NCBI GenBank assembly: GCA_018343915.1
Contig: JABRWF010000001.1
Coordinates: 3,968,001-4,032,000 of the forward strand
Reading direction: 5' to 3'
Origin: Agroathelia rolfsii
Lineage: Eukaryota > Basidiomycota > Agaricomycetes > Amylocorticiales > Amylocorticiaceae
Length of the DNA: 64,000 nt
The translations under genes and the position numbers were made by a program. A model generated the notes under the pieces. That model saw nothing but the letters and a program-made list of their open reading frames with translations. It was not told where the DNA came from and did no database searches. Below, piece by piece: positions 46,552 to 57,401 of the stretch (its first letter is position 1; each line of letters opens with the position of its first letter).

Positions 46552-46615
46552 TCTAACACTCAAGTCCTCTGCTAAGTTGAGGAGACGCGAGATGAGGATC
46601 ATGACTAGTATCATA
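46552..46615 (-). pseudogene. relic last exon of an array-type gene
   Basis: After an AACAG acceptor it reads MILVMILISRLLNLAEDLSV, matching the conserved final exon (SRLxLNLRENM) of the intact copies. No other exons of this copy are visible upstream. Confidence 0.6.
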
Positions 46616-46968
46616 CTGTTCAATCTTCAAAATGTCTGTTCATAGATTAAGTGTTTGGCACATGGAGAACGTGGAACTAGGATTTAGTCGAGTCCAATTG
46701 TGAGTCTGAATTATGGCACCAAGAAAGCGTGTTCAAGGTTTACATTAGGAATGAACATACTAGTCCTAGTAGTATACGAGATCTACACTGTTCTATTTGA
46801 GTCTTAACTTAAATAACAAATAACTATTTCAATACGACAATTTGGGTCGATAATTATCAACCCCCCCCCCCTTTTTTTTTTCTACTGCATAATTATTAAG
46901 AAATACGCCAAAACAGAAGTTGCAACGTACTACATTTAGGGAAAATGAGATATTCGAGTTTCTTGTCT

Positions 46969-48640
46969 CTATTCAGAGCCCAATTGTTGAAAAACAATAT
47001 CGGACATTGCTACGTCAACAGTGTTATTTGTATCGATTCCACGGCTCGGAATGTCGGTATTCAGGTTCTCTTTCAGGTTCAATAAGAGACGTGAGGTAAG
47101 GAGGATTGACATGCTAATCAAAGTGAGCTCATTCATCTTTCAATTTTGAAAGTAACTCACGACGTTGTCAACCACAAGAATGCACCCTTAGGTACAACAC
47201 TCTGAGAGGGGAAAGTATGAAGTGTTTTTTGCATGGCGACTTATAATTACAACATACAGAATTAATCTAAATAGAATTAGATTAGGTTAGCACGAAAAAC
47301 TCGAAAAGCTAGACACATACAGCAAAGTTCACAAGGTTAGCAAGAGTCAGCGTCGCCCTCGCCCTATAAGACTGAAGTCAGTATAGAATGTACCTATTGC
47401 AAGCAAAAACAAATCTCACAAGAAGTACATCAGGCCTAAAATTAAAAATAGTATGAGATGAAATTGTGGTTTTACAAAATAGTTATTATGGGATACTGAC
47501 TGTCTCGAAGCAAGACTGTGCTAATAAAACTCTTTTGATGACGATGATGAATTTCAGAAGCGATTCTTACGGTTTGCCATGTCTTTGAAACCGTCAATAC
47601 GATGACAAAGATGTCCCATATGAAAAGCACCAGCCAGCCAATAAGTACGGCTATCCATATCAACTTGTTACTTTGGTCATGAATCAATGAGACAATGCTT
47701 AGAACTGACCATAGACCCTGTTGTAGATTATATGAGCTCCCCAAATTGAGCTCGATATGACATGAAGATTCAATAAGGAGGAATACGCACTTGTTATGTT
47801 GCTTCGTATATCCTGCCATGATGCAATCATGGTTATACCCATAGACTGTAGGAGGGCCGGTAACGATGGGCCACTGTAACATCACGGGGTGAGTAAGGCA
47901 ATGGACACATTGTCAAGGAGCAAAATCGCATCGACAGACCAAAGAAAAACCCATGACAATTAAGAAAAGGGGGACCGTTTTGTAAAGAAAATCCTTGTCA
48001 TGACTGTACAATACAGACACACGCCAAAACTGCCAAACTTTTCGAACTCTTGTCAGGGACAGTCTGAGGGAGAAGCAACATACAGACTTACTCCAGGTAT
48101 ACGGGGGGACTATAAAGAAGAAGACATGGCGCAGATTATCAGTGGTATGACACCTGTATTGGAGGCTAAGTACATGTCATAGCAAAGGTATTCCATCGTA
48201 AGAGCCAGAGTTACCACTGTAAGTGTAAATATCAGATGCACCCATGCCGATAAACAAATGGAGGAAAGTACTTGGGGAGATGAAGTTTTGAAAAGAAGGA
48301 TAAGTCGGATGATGCTAGCGAACGTAGTCAAGTAACGGACGGCAAGGAACGCAATAAGGACGATGTGCATTGGCTTGCGCCATATTAGTCTTGTCTCAAT
48401 GCCTATGGTAAGGACGTGGTCGTAGCATGTTGTGACTATAAGAGGTGAGGGCAGTGAATGGTTAGATTTCAGGATCACTTGGGGGTAGTATAAAACTTGA
48501 AGCGGTACCACAAGAAGCAAGGAGGATATAATTGTTTGCAAACCTTAGGACAATAGTCAGTTAATCTCATGATTCGCATGCAGTGAGAAATAAGTGACTT
48601 ACGATTGTTGCGCAGCAGCGTTCAAGTCAACGGACGACAT
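46969..48640 (-). CDS. DUF6533-like multi-pass membrane protein, copy 4
   Basis: ATG at 48640 (MSSVDLNAAAQQS), TAG at 46969-46971. Segments: FANNYILLASCV; TTCYDHVLTIGIETRLIW with FLAVRYLTTFASIIRLILLF; WCHTTDNLRHVFFFIVPPY; QFWRVSVLYSHDKDFLYKTV; a loop with YNHDCIMAG; VLIGWLVLFIWDIFVIVLTV then SKTWQTVRIAS; LMYF; a helix from TLTLANLVNFA; and SRLLLNLKENLNTD. The tail VAMSDIVFQQLGSE resembles copy 5. More diverged than copies 2 and 3. Long stretches also stay open unspliced (47472-47885 and 48110-48541), but those readings do not join in phase. The exon set with 2-nt, 8-nt and 16-nt exons does. No lesion found. Confidence 0.75.
47710..47717 (-). other. 8-nt microexon, copy 4
   Basis: GGTCTATG between AACAG acceptor and GTCAGT donor. 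The following exon starts at CCGTACTT, giving K-V-Y-A-V-L-I-G-W. Confidence 0.65.
48215..48216 (-). other. 2-nt microexon, copy 4
   Basis: TG between TTACAG and GTAACT; completes TGG (Trp) before Cys-His. Reading through unspliced gives a helix-like frame but arrives in the wrong phase. Confidence 0.6.
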
Positions 48641-50139
48641 AAAACGGAGGACAAGGGCAAAGAAAAGGAGGAAAATCCGAGGAATAGGCCTCTACCGTCC
48701 GCGATACTCTTTGTAAAATTGGATAACGTGACACTTTCTAGCTGTCCTTAACCTGAGCTCCATTTATGTTTGCCGGTCAGGTCTATTGATTTCTCCCACT
48801 GCGTAGGCCGCACAAGCGAAGGTAGTAGTGCTATTAAATTGAGCTATTACTAAACCTGGGCATGATGAGTTTTCGTCGGAGCTCAGCTACTACTAGTAGT
48901 ACTAGGCACTGATAGTGACAACCCACTGGTAGCGACCCTGCCACAAGCTGTACTGGTGCCCAGCCATGCGTGTAGTCCTGCAATAGTATTGCGACGACGA
49001 CACAGCGTAGCAACTTGCCAGTGCCAAGGCATCGAGAGAGTGCCGTGACTGATAGGCCCCTAGGCCCAGTGAAAACGTGGGATTGCTGGAGCATTCCAGA
49101 TCTTGAAGAAATCAAGCTAGGGTCGCAGGATCCCAGCATGTGATAAAGCATCAGGAAATGCTAAAAATCCATGTCGAACCTGACCCCCGACCTTGGATTA
49201 CGTAGTCCCATGTAGTCAACATAGCCTTATATAAAAGTGACATCAGCTGACGTAGCACTATATTGACCATATATATCTATGTAAATTCAATTCAAGGCTT
49301 AGGTTCAACATATTTTTAAATTAGTGGGACTACATACCGGTACATTACAGAATTACAGAAAAAATGGAGAAGCCAGAGATGGGGCCTCCGAAAGATATGA
49401 TTTGAGACAGAGCAGACTGTATTTGGAGTTCCGGTCTCGAAGCCGTTACAGTCAAAGCCTATATATATATGCTATCACTAACCTAGAGTTGCAAATGAAC
49501 CTATATCTCAGCATCTACAAACACAACCTGCCTTCATGCAATATAAAAAGTCATAGGTAATTGTCTCAGGATATTGTGCCTCTTAGGATCAATGAAAATA
49601 CGGACTATAGTATACTATGAGTTGCAAATCATGTCACGGCGCTGTTACAGTAAAGTTTGCATCTTCGATCTCAAATACGACCCCATTACCAAATTGGCAA
49701 GTCGTGCGAGACACATTTGCAAGACGCAATCCTTCCTAATAGGGATGCTGGCAACTCATCGGCATGCGTCGTGATGTGGTAAGATTCAAGAAGGACTAGG
49801 GCCTCTTGAATAGCAGTAAGGTTCTGCTGATTCTCATGAGCCTTTCGGGGTGCCTAGGTTTGCCTTGGAACCGGCGTAATAGTGTATGATATTTGTGTGG
49901 AATATGGAATTGACGAGCAACATCTGAAACATCAGGCTTCTTCCCAGCTGCCTCTATGTTCCGAAGATAGTGCAGTGCGTCATTAAAGTTCTTCTGGTCT
50001 GCCTACTCTGCTTTGAAATTACATCGCGTCTTCCTTCCAAATTTGGGCGTTGTGGATGGTGGTGCATTAATTATTGATGCCTTAGGCATCTGTAACAATG
50101 CACTCCAGCGGAGTCTAAAACATAGCTCACCGCTGCTTG
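48641..50139. other. 1.5-kb spacer upstream of copy 4
   Basis: A TTTGCCGGTCAG form of the upstream block lies at 48769-48780, about 130 nt from the copy 4 ATG. Short frames at 49324-49774 have no family features. No gene recognised. Confidence 0.4.
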
Positions 50140-50633
50140 GATGTTACTCCGGAGTTTTCCAGGGAAAGGCCCTATTTCTACCAATACTTCTACTAACCAC
50201 CTTACTTTGAGTAAAAGGATCGGTAAAAGTGAGCATCACGTGATTATATTTTAGCAGAGAAGTATGTCACGTGATCAGACCTTTTTACCGAATCCTTTAT
50301 CCAAGGTAGAGGGGTTTGTCAAAAGATCGGTAGAAACAACATTTTTCTTTTGAGTGTATCACGCATAAAAATGAAACTTCACAGCGAATTTAGCTATCAC
50401 AAGTCACACTCTGGGACTTTCAAAAGAAAAATGTTGTTTTACCAATCTTTTGACAAATCCCTCTACTTTGGATAAAGGATTTGGTAAAAAGTGCTGGCCA
50501 CGTGATCCACGTCTCAGCCAAAATATGGTCACGCGATGCTCACCTTTATCGATCTTTTTACTCAATGTAAGGTGATGGGTAGAAGTATTGGTATAAATGG
50601 GGCTTTTCCCTAGAAAACTCCTGAGTGATCATC
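50140..50633. repeat. about 490-bp foldback element with CACGTG motifs
   Basis: Left arm (50140 to about 50352) and right arm (about 50420-50633) are imperfect reverse complements. Blocks include GGAGTTTTC / GAAAACTCC, CCAATACTTCTAC / GTAGAAGTATTGG, TTGAGTAAAA / TTTTACTCAA, AATCCTTTATCCAA / TTGGATAAAGGATT and AACATTTTTCTTTTGA / TCAAAAGAAAAATGTT. The loop is about 67 nt. Both arms carry CACGTGAT or a close variant. No ORF worth calling. Unrelated in sequence to the foldback at 9.9 kb, as far as I can see. Confidence 0.82.
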
Positions 50634-51770
50634 GACTTTACCGAGGCTCACGTGACCTTCTCAGCTTCTAATTGACTGCTTCCTGGATAAAAGCAACGAC
50701 TTTTTGTGTGAAAAACCAAAATGGTTCTTGTTCTCTATGCTCCCTATTATCTACTTGGAGAAATATTTATCATAGTGGACCGGTAGGTCCAAGGGTAGGA
50801 AGGAGTGACCCTGAAGGGGTCACATGATAGGGTTAGAGAGTCACGTGATAGCTTAGTATTTAGGGCCGTGGGGCCACCTCATGTACCTACATCTGCACTT
50901 GTACCGTACTATGACGGTTATCGACTTGTGTTAGGTCCTCTAGGATCCCTTTGAGAGGCCCCCAGGGCCTCTCCAATAGTCTATATCATGTAAATAATGG
51001 ATTCTGAGAGCTATTGGGCAAGAGGTCCTTCCAAATGTTAATCCAATACAACTCACTAGAATTTTCAGTAAAGATCTAGCTTCAGCAGAACATCAACGCA
51101 ATAATATTTGAACTCAGCCAGGTATAGCTCTTCAGAGGGTATTAGCTATCAAATGTAGTAATTATTTAGTGATATATAAATGTTGTTGTGCAGTTATCAT
51201 GCAATCTATCGTCATTTGAAACTCCCAACCCATTTGCAGTTCTAGGCTAATGATAGTATATGTACCTAATGGTAGCGACCCTATTGATGTACACCGTCTA
51301 CGTTGCATGCTAGGAACGTTTTCTGCAAATGCTTTTTTTTTCGTATCAGGCTTGGTATATGTTCGTCAGGCATATGGTATTGATCCGGTGTAGATGGTGA
51401 AAGAAGCTCCACCTCAGCTAATTTTCAAACATAGCTGACTTTGTGCCGGTGACTAAGATAGTATTGGCTGATTGATTCCAAGTTCGAATACGGAAATAGG
51501 GGTAAATACTGTCATCAGTCATCAAAATACGTACTGTAAATAATATAGTATCAGGATCGCACTTGCCTGACATTTCTACATCATAGAAGTCGATGCTTAC
51601 TGGTGATTCAAGTGGATCCATCACCGGCAGTGGATTGTACACCGGTTTAAGATTTTCAAGGTCATGCCCTTTAGATGGTACTAGTAGGTTACGTTATAAG
51701 TTAACTAGAATAAGAACAATACATACGTAATTGCTGACAAGAGAAAGAAGATATATCAATTGGATCCCGC
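50634..51770. other. spacer downstream of copy 5
   Basis: More CACGTGA / CACATGA motifs at about 50650, 50821 and 50843. A short hairpin (GAGAGGCCC...GGGCCTCTC) is near 50954-50975. A 74-aa minus-strand frame (51418-51642) has no recognised family. The 50.77-51.0 kb part could be a worn LTR, but no paired repeat is visible. Confidence 0.35.
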
Positions 51771-53454
51771 CTATTCAAGGTTCAAGTCTTCCAGTTGTCG
51801 AAAGACAATATCGGACATCATGATGTCGACAGTGTTGCGCGGATCATCTTTGTGGGTTACAATTTCAGCGCTCGCACTCTCCCTCAGGTTGATGAAAAGG
51901 CGCGCTGTGAGAATAAACATCATGCTATTTAAATTTCCGTGTGAGATAACTCTTCCCCGTCGAATTGGAAACTGCTGACAACTTGCCATGATATCGGCCA
52001 CGTGAGAGCAGCGATGGGCAGGACCACCTGTAAAAAACGCAAAAAAATGAAGGATTATTCTTTGATATTTTCAATTGCTGCATACTGAATTTATCTGGAT
52101 AGGTTGGTTTAGTGTAAGTTAGTGATGTGCGGCACAAATCAACACGTACATAAAAAGTTAAGATGTTAATGAAACTCAAGAGTACTATCGCTCTGTATCA
52201 TTTGAATGATTACATATATACGCGCTAAGTAGAGAGTTGGTACTGACAAAAAATATGCGACGCCTATAAGCAACATACAAGTCAATCAATGATTAATCAC
52301 AGGTATTGTACAAAGAAAATGTACCATCTCGAAGCATAACTATGCTTATGAACCTTCTTCCGTAGACACTGTGTGCAGCTTTGGCGGTTTTCCACGTTTT
52401 TGCAACTATCATTACTACAGCAACCAGTTCCCAGACAAGAAGCAGAATCGAGACATAGCGCGCGCCTATGTAGAGGGGTTGAGAATATAGATCACGCGGA
52501 GAAGGGATTACTTCATATTTACGCAAAGATCTATCCCAAGGTCGGGGCGAATTAAGCCCCAATGTGAGTGAAATATAGGACCAATGCGTATATGATACAG
52601 ATATAAGCACATACGATCGATGCGTTTCCAATCGTAGACATCTGTGATCAAATGTGCCCAAAGTAGTTGAATCAGATATGATGTCCCACTGAGGTTTTGA
52701 GGTATTCAGATATTACACGCTAAGGGCAAAACAAACTATCGAACCATGCTGAAGCCCGTGGTGATAAAAAAGAGTGGAAATATCATATAAATAAACCGCT
52801 TATCATGGTTGTATAAAGCGATGATCCTCCAAAGCTGCGAACCTGTTTTTTTATATCCATAAGCACCAGTTAACGTAATTTATGATGCACCGACACCAAG
52901 CATAAAACAAGGATACAAAAAAGATGGCTTTCCCAAATTTTCCAACGGTGCCACACCTAAAAATAGACACGCTTGAGTATTCAACAAACTCTGCGTAATA
53001 GTAGGTTTACCACTGTGAACAGACAGATTAGATACACGCATGCCAATCTTGAGAACAATGATGGTGAAGCACCTCAAGAGATGTTGCATTGAAGGAGATA
53101 ATCAAATAGGCAATGTTTGAAAACAAAGCGAAGTAACGAGGGATAAGGAATGCAAACTGAGCGATGTGCAACGGCCAACACCACATCAATCGGATTTCAA
53201 TCCCGATAGTGATGATATGGTCGTAACATATCGCCACTATATGTGGAAGTGTGTTGGGCTCCCAGTCAACCATATAGCTATGTACCGGGTTTGGAAGTTG
53301 GTTTTGGTGCGTACCGATAGAAGCTAAAAGAATGTAATGATATACCAAACTTTATATCGAACTGTATTAGTGCGGTGAAATGCCCCAAAATAACGAACGA
53401 TTGCACTTACGACTGCTCTACTATACTAGTGGAATCCGAGCCAGTGACCGACAT
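51771..53454 (-). CDS. DUF6533-like multi-pass membrane protein, copy 5
   Basis: Most diverged and outermost member. ATG at 53454 (MSVTGSDSTSIVEQS), TAG at 51771-51773. Segments: HYILLASIV; CYDHIITIGIEIRLMW with FLIPRYFALFSNIAYLIISF; WCGTVGKFGKAIFFVSLFYA; QLWRIIALYNHDKRFIYMIF; a loop with FDHRC; RYVSILLLVWELVAVVMIVA then KTWKTAKAAHSVYGRRFIS; VAYF; and ARLFINLRESASAE. Its last intron has a GC donor (GCAAGT, plus-strand 51981-51986). The 8-nt exon is at 52523-52530 and the 2-nt exon at 53010-53011. The frame is open to the end with tail IMMSDIVFRQLED. No lesion found. Confidence 0.73.
52523..52530 (-). other. 8-nt microexon, copy 5
   Basis: ATCTTTGC between GATAG acceptor and GTAAAT donor; gives S-S-L-R-A before RYVSILLLVWE. 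The sequence differs from copies 1-4, but the length and phase are conserved. Confidence 0.6.
53010..53011 (-). other. 2-nt microexon, copy 5
   Basis: TG between TCACAG and GTAAAC; completes TGG (Trp) before Cys-Gly. Read-through hits a stop in this copy. Confidence 0.6.
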
Positions 53455-54108
53455 AATATGAAATTTGCATGAAAGACGAGTGGAAAGGTGAGGATGATGA
53501 GGACCCTACTACCTTAGTGGTAGTTGTTCAAGAAGTGCGTTGACCTATAGGTTCCTCGTCTAAGTGCTTGGAGATTGTACGCCAATTCTTTCGACCCTTC
53601 AAGTTGTGTCATTAGCGAGCATGGTGACAATAAAGAAACGGAGCGACATCATTGCCCCGGAACCGGAAAGCCATAACAGAAGTTTCCGTGACTTGGATGG
53701 AACCCTGATCTCGTCTACTAATCACTGGTATTGAGAAGACTTTGAATACAGTGAGAATGTATGTCATAACTTGAAGAGCATTTGGAAGCAAGCCAAAGTC
53801 AAGCGTGAACCTGAATCTTGAATAAGTATATTCAAGCTACCGTAACTTACATACATTCAAGTTGTGACCGGAAGCAAGGACGAGATCACAAGTGGACCGC
53901 TGCGGCATACAGCCGCCTTGGTTACTTGGTACTCTTAGTGCTCTCACTGTCATCCTGATTGACCCGGACTGCTGCTACTAAACCATCTCCGACCTGACGC
54001 CTTAGTTTATAACCTATTTCGTATGATATTCTGGGGACACTTTCTGCTCTAGAATTATCGATGCTGGAAAACATCTCGTAGTGCAATTCGAATCAACGAC
54101 TTACTGGC
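53455..54108. other. divergent promoter region
   Basis: Separates copy 5 (-) from the UVRAG-like gene (+). No gene or clear TATA box. The CCTTGCCGG block of copies 1-3 is not seen here. Confidence 0.4.
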
Positions 54109-57100
54109 ATGGTTCAAGCACAGGCGTTTGTATCCAATGAAGACCCTTACAGCAGCCTTCTACAGCCGGTTAGAAGAACTTCTCTGTATTTTCAAGCGGC
54201 CCATTGACCTTATACACAGCGCCGCATTCGACATATAGTTGCGTTTCACATATGCAATTTCACACCATTCCCCGAACGAGATACTCTTGCGTCTGCATTA
54301 TCTCGCCCCGTCGATATTGTTCATGGTGGCATTGTGGACGACCTGGAACTAACATCTGCTCGAAGGCGTGCTCGTAAATCATCTCAAAGCTCGGTCGCCG
54401 CCTTAAGTAATGCACAAGTAACAGAAAGTTCTATCGAGCCTGCGAATGGCGACTACCCAACATGCAACCGCACTCGTGCTACATCCAGGACTAGCTTAGG
54501 GAAAGGATCTACTGTTCGCCCCAATCATATTGCACGCGCAAGCTCATCTTTATGGATGAATGATTCATTTGCCCCCGTGCAATCCTCATACCTATCCACC
54601 TTCATGCAAAATAACTCTCAAAGGAATCTCGAGAAGATCGTCTCCAGAAGGCTCACAGAGACGTTCTTGGCAGTAAGGGTTCCGAATGATGTTGAAGCAT
54701 CTCACCTCTCGACACATTTAAGCACCGAAGAGTCGCCCTCAACGTCATCCTCTCAACTACCTAGTCAATTCCCGAACAGTACAGCGTCAATTCCTTTCAC
54801 ACGAAATGGGCGAAACGATGTACCCCGGAAATCCTCCCCCGTCAGACTGCGTCAGGCATCGCAGGCAACCACAGGGCAATCATCGTCATCATCTTCGTGT
54901 ACCCAGCTAATTTACGATCCAGTCCCTGTTTATCTCTCCTCAATCCATCGCCCATCAACGAATCCCTCCTTCAACGTCGATGCGCGACCTGGTTATGATT
55001 TTGCTCCTTGGATGAATACTGGAGGCGAATTGTTTCGAGTAGAGATTTGGGCTCCTCTACCGCAGTCCCAAGACAAGGGAAAAGGCAAAGCCGCCGAAGG
55101 TGACCAAAACCTCCAATCGGAAGAGTGGGCGATGCGCGAGAAATGGGATGTTAACTTGAAAGAGGTCGTTCCATTCGATGGAGATGTGCGTCTTCATACA
55201 CGATCGCGGTTATCAGATTGCTTATGGCAGAATTTAGAGACAACTCCTTCCTTTCAATACACTCTTAATAACGCTATCAGATGGGAGCGTTCACTATGTA
55301 TCGCATTCACCACGTTCAGCGCTTCGTTCACGTTCCCCTTCTCCGGATGGACACCAGTCAGATCCAGAATCGACAGCGAAGTCGAACCGGAAGGCGCATC
55401 AAACTTTTTCTCGACGGCGGACGGCTGCAAGAGCGAAATCCGAGGTGTCCAAGACGGCACCCTGGCAAGATCTTCTCAAGTGTGTCTCCCTGCCCTCTCA
55501 CCAGCTCTTTTTTATCACTGATATTTGACCTTCAAACATAGATTGGTGACCTTGCAATCTACCATTGCGGATACGGAACAGTCACTCCAAAGCATACTAT
55601 CTGATCTGGACAAAGACATCAACAGTGATCCACTTACGCCATTGGTGCGTACACCGGCATCTTATCCGAAAATGGCTCTGACTATTCAGTGTAGCGGAGG
55701 CATATATCTTGCCAGCAGACATGGATAGGGACGCTTTGGGATGAACGAGCCACTGTTAATCATGCATCGGACCAGCGTATGTCCTGTTCTTGGGAGTGGG
55801 CCTACACTTTTTTTCGTTTTTCTCAAGAAATATCTAGTGCGCTCGCAGATAGCAGCTAAGAAGGATGAGCTGCTTCAGCGCCGGCAAAATCTTCGGCTTG
55901 CATTGGAACGTCATGACGAAAATGTATTCACAAGCGATGATATAGAGTTTGACATCACAAATGAGCGGTGTGTCTCGTCTCTTTATATTTTAATTCTTGC
56001 CTTAACCTTGCTTTTAGCATTAAGCTTGTGAAATTGAATCACCGCCTTCCATCTGTACGAACAACCCTTCTTACTACACTGTCGACCATATACCCCATCG
56101 AACTATTATCCCCACCTGATCTTTTATACACTATCCTCGGAGTTCCACTCCCTATACCACCTGGAGCCACGGATCCCGCACCTCCCTTGATCCTGGCATC
56201 TCATAAAGAGGTGACAGAGGATTCTGTGGCTACCGCCTTAGGATATGCTGCACACCTAGTGCAACTTCTTGCGGTCTATCTCGGGAAGCATTTGGTTTAT
56301 CCTATCACCTACGTCGCTAGTAGGAGTTTGATTCGCGATGGGATTTCTGCCATGGTTGGGCCAAGGATGTGAGCTTGTCATCTTCCCAGTCATTATCTTG
56401 TCCTTCGACCTAACCAACGTCAGGTTCCCACTTTATTCCAAGGGTGTTGATACATATCGTTTTGAATATGGTGTTTTTCTGCTCAACAAGAACATTGAGA
56501 TGGTATGTAACATCCACAGTATTGGTGGGCTCAGAATAATGAATCTCGATCATCAAAATGTAGTTGATGGCAGACAAAGATCTGCGAGCACTTGATATGC
56601 GCCACACTCTGCCGAACTTGAAGAATCTCCTCTTGACTCTTTCAGATGGCGAAGCAGCCTCACTTGCGTAAGTGCTGCGGAGCATCCCTTGGTGTTTACG
56701 CAAGGAACTTAAGAAAATGAGAATCTAGGCCACCCAGCTCGCTACGCTCTTTTCCATCCTCACTATCCGACCTCGATGTGAGCGTTTCTCATAAGGCCAC
56801 CTCGGCTACGGTCACAAAGGACACGTTAGAGAACCTCACCCCCACACCCTCATCGAGCGGTCTCACCATCACCACCGAGTTCCATACCGATCTGCCCCCC
56901 GAATCCCCTGAGAGTGGAACGACGACACCGACGACAATAACGGCAACAAGCACTACTCCTACTGCGGACATGCGCCGGTCTAGGCTCACGCTGGGGCTGT
57001 CCCCTCTTGCTGGATTCCTTAAAGCCCGATATCCATCTGCTGTGCGCTCCTTGAGTGCAAGCGCGTCCCACAGCAATAGTGATGACAAAGTAGCCGAGCC

Positions 57101-57401
57101 TGCCGTCGTCATTCACCAGCAGGAAACAGCGAAACCCGAGAGTGGCGAGAGCCAGGCAATAACAGCAACAATCGAGGGGGAAGAAGATGAGGATGATAGA
57201 CGGACAATTACAGCCTCCGTGGCTAGGGACTTGCCCGATGACGAGGCGGAGGCGGAGGAAGGCAAGATTGTTGCTGAGGACAATAAGGATAATAATGGAA
57301 ACGGAAATGCGGCTGCTCGAGAGAAAGGGTACCCTGATAAGACGGAACATTCGGACCCGATTGCGCCTGTGGCTATGTTAATATCTTCACCTACTATCTA
57401 A
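54109..57401 (+). CDS. UVRAG/Vps38-like subunit of the Vps34 PI3-kinase complex
   Basis: Predicted regulatory subunit of PI3-kinase complex II (endosome/vacuole traffic, autophagosome maturation). About ten exons. The ATG at 54109 (MVQAQAFVSNEDPYSSLLQP) splices to RRIRHIVAFHICNFTPFPER, the conserved start of this family. A Ser-rich region follows. The C2-like part has FRVEIWAPLPQS, EEWAMREKWDVNLKEVVPFD and LPFNTLLITLSDGS. The coiled coil includes LVTLQSTIADTEQSLQSILS and AAKKDELLQRRQNLRLALER. The conserved core is LNHRLPSVRTTLLTTLSTIY, LLYTILGVPLPIPP and ALGYAAHLVQLLAVYLGKHL, then YRFEYGVFLLNKNIEML. The tail is acidic and Thr/Ser-rich, ending at TAA (57399-57401). It could instead be an Atg14-type subunit, but the N-terminus lacks the Cys repeats of Atg14. 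Confidence 0.85.

Larger units (their letters stand above)
43861..46968. other. 3.1-kb gap in the array holding relics
   Basis: Contains the copy 3 upstream block, an eroded first exon (45291-45333) and an eroded last exon (46552-46615) of array-type genes, listed separately. The rest has no recognisable coding sequence. A run of about 11 C followed by 10 T lies near 46859-46880. Confidence 0.5.

Noticed and set aside
46859..46880. C-run followed by T-run as a regulatory or structural element.
   Set aside because: A simple homopolymer junction in a gap full of decayed exons; nothing ties it to a function.
48110..48541. Continuous 143-aa frame through copy 4 as an intronless exon with an extra helix.
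   Set aside because: It reaches the next exon in the wrong phase, and the equivalent reading has stops in copies 2 and 5. The split model works in all.
50930..51060. Possible solo LTR (TGTTAGG... with a short hairpin) downstream of the second foldback.
   Set aside because: No second LTR, no primer-binding site, and no clear TG...CA ends with a target duplication.
56789..57350. Long minus-strand frames opposite the tail of the UVRAG-like gene.
   Set aside because: They mirror the Thr/Ser/acidic repeat-rich exon and have no start context or family features.
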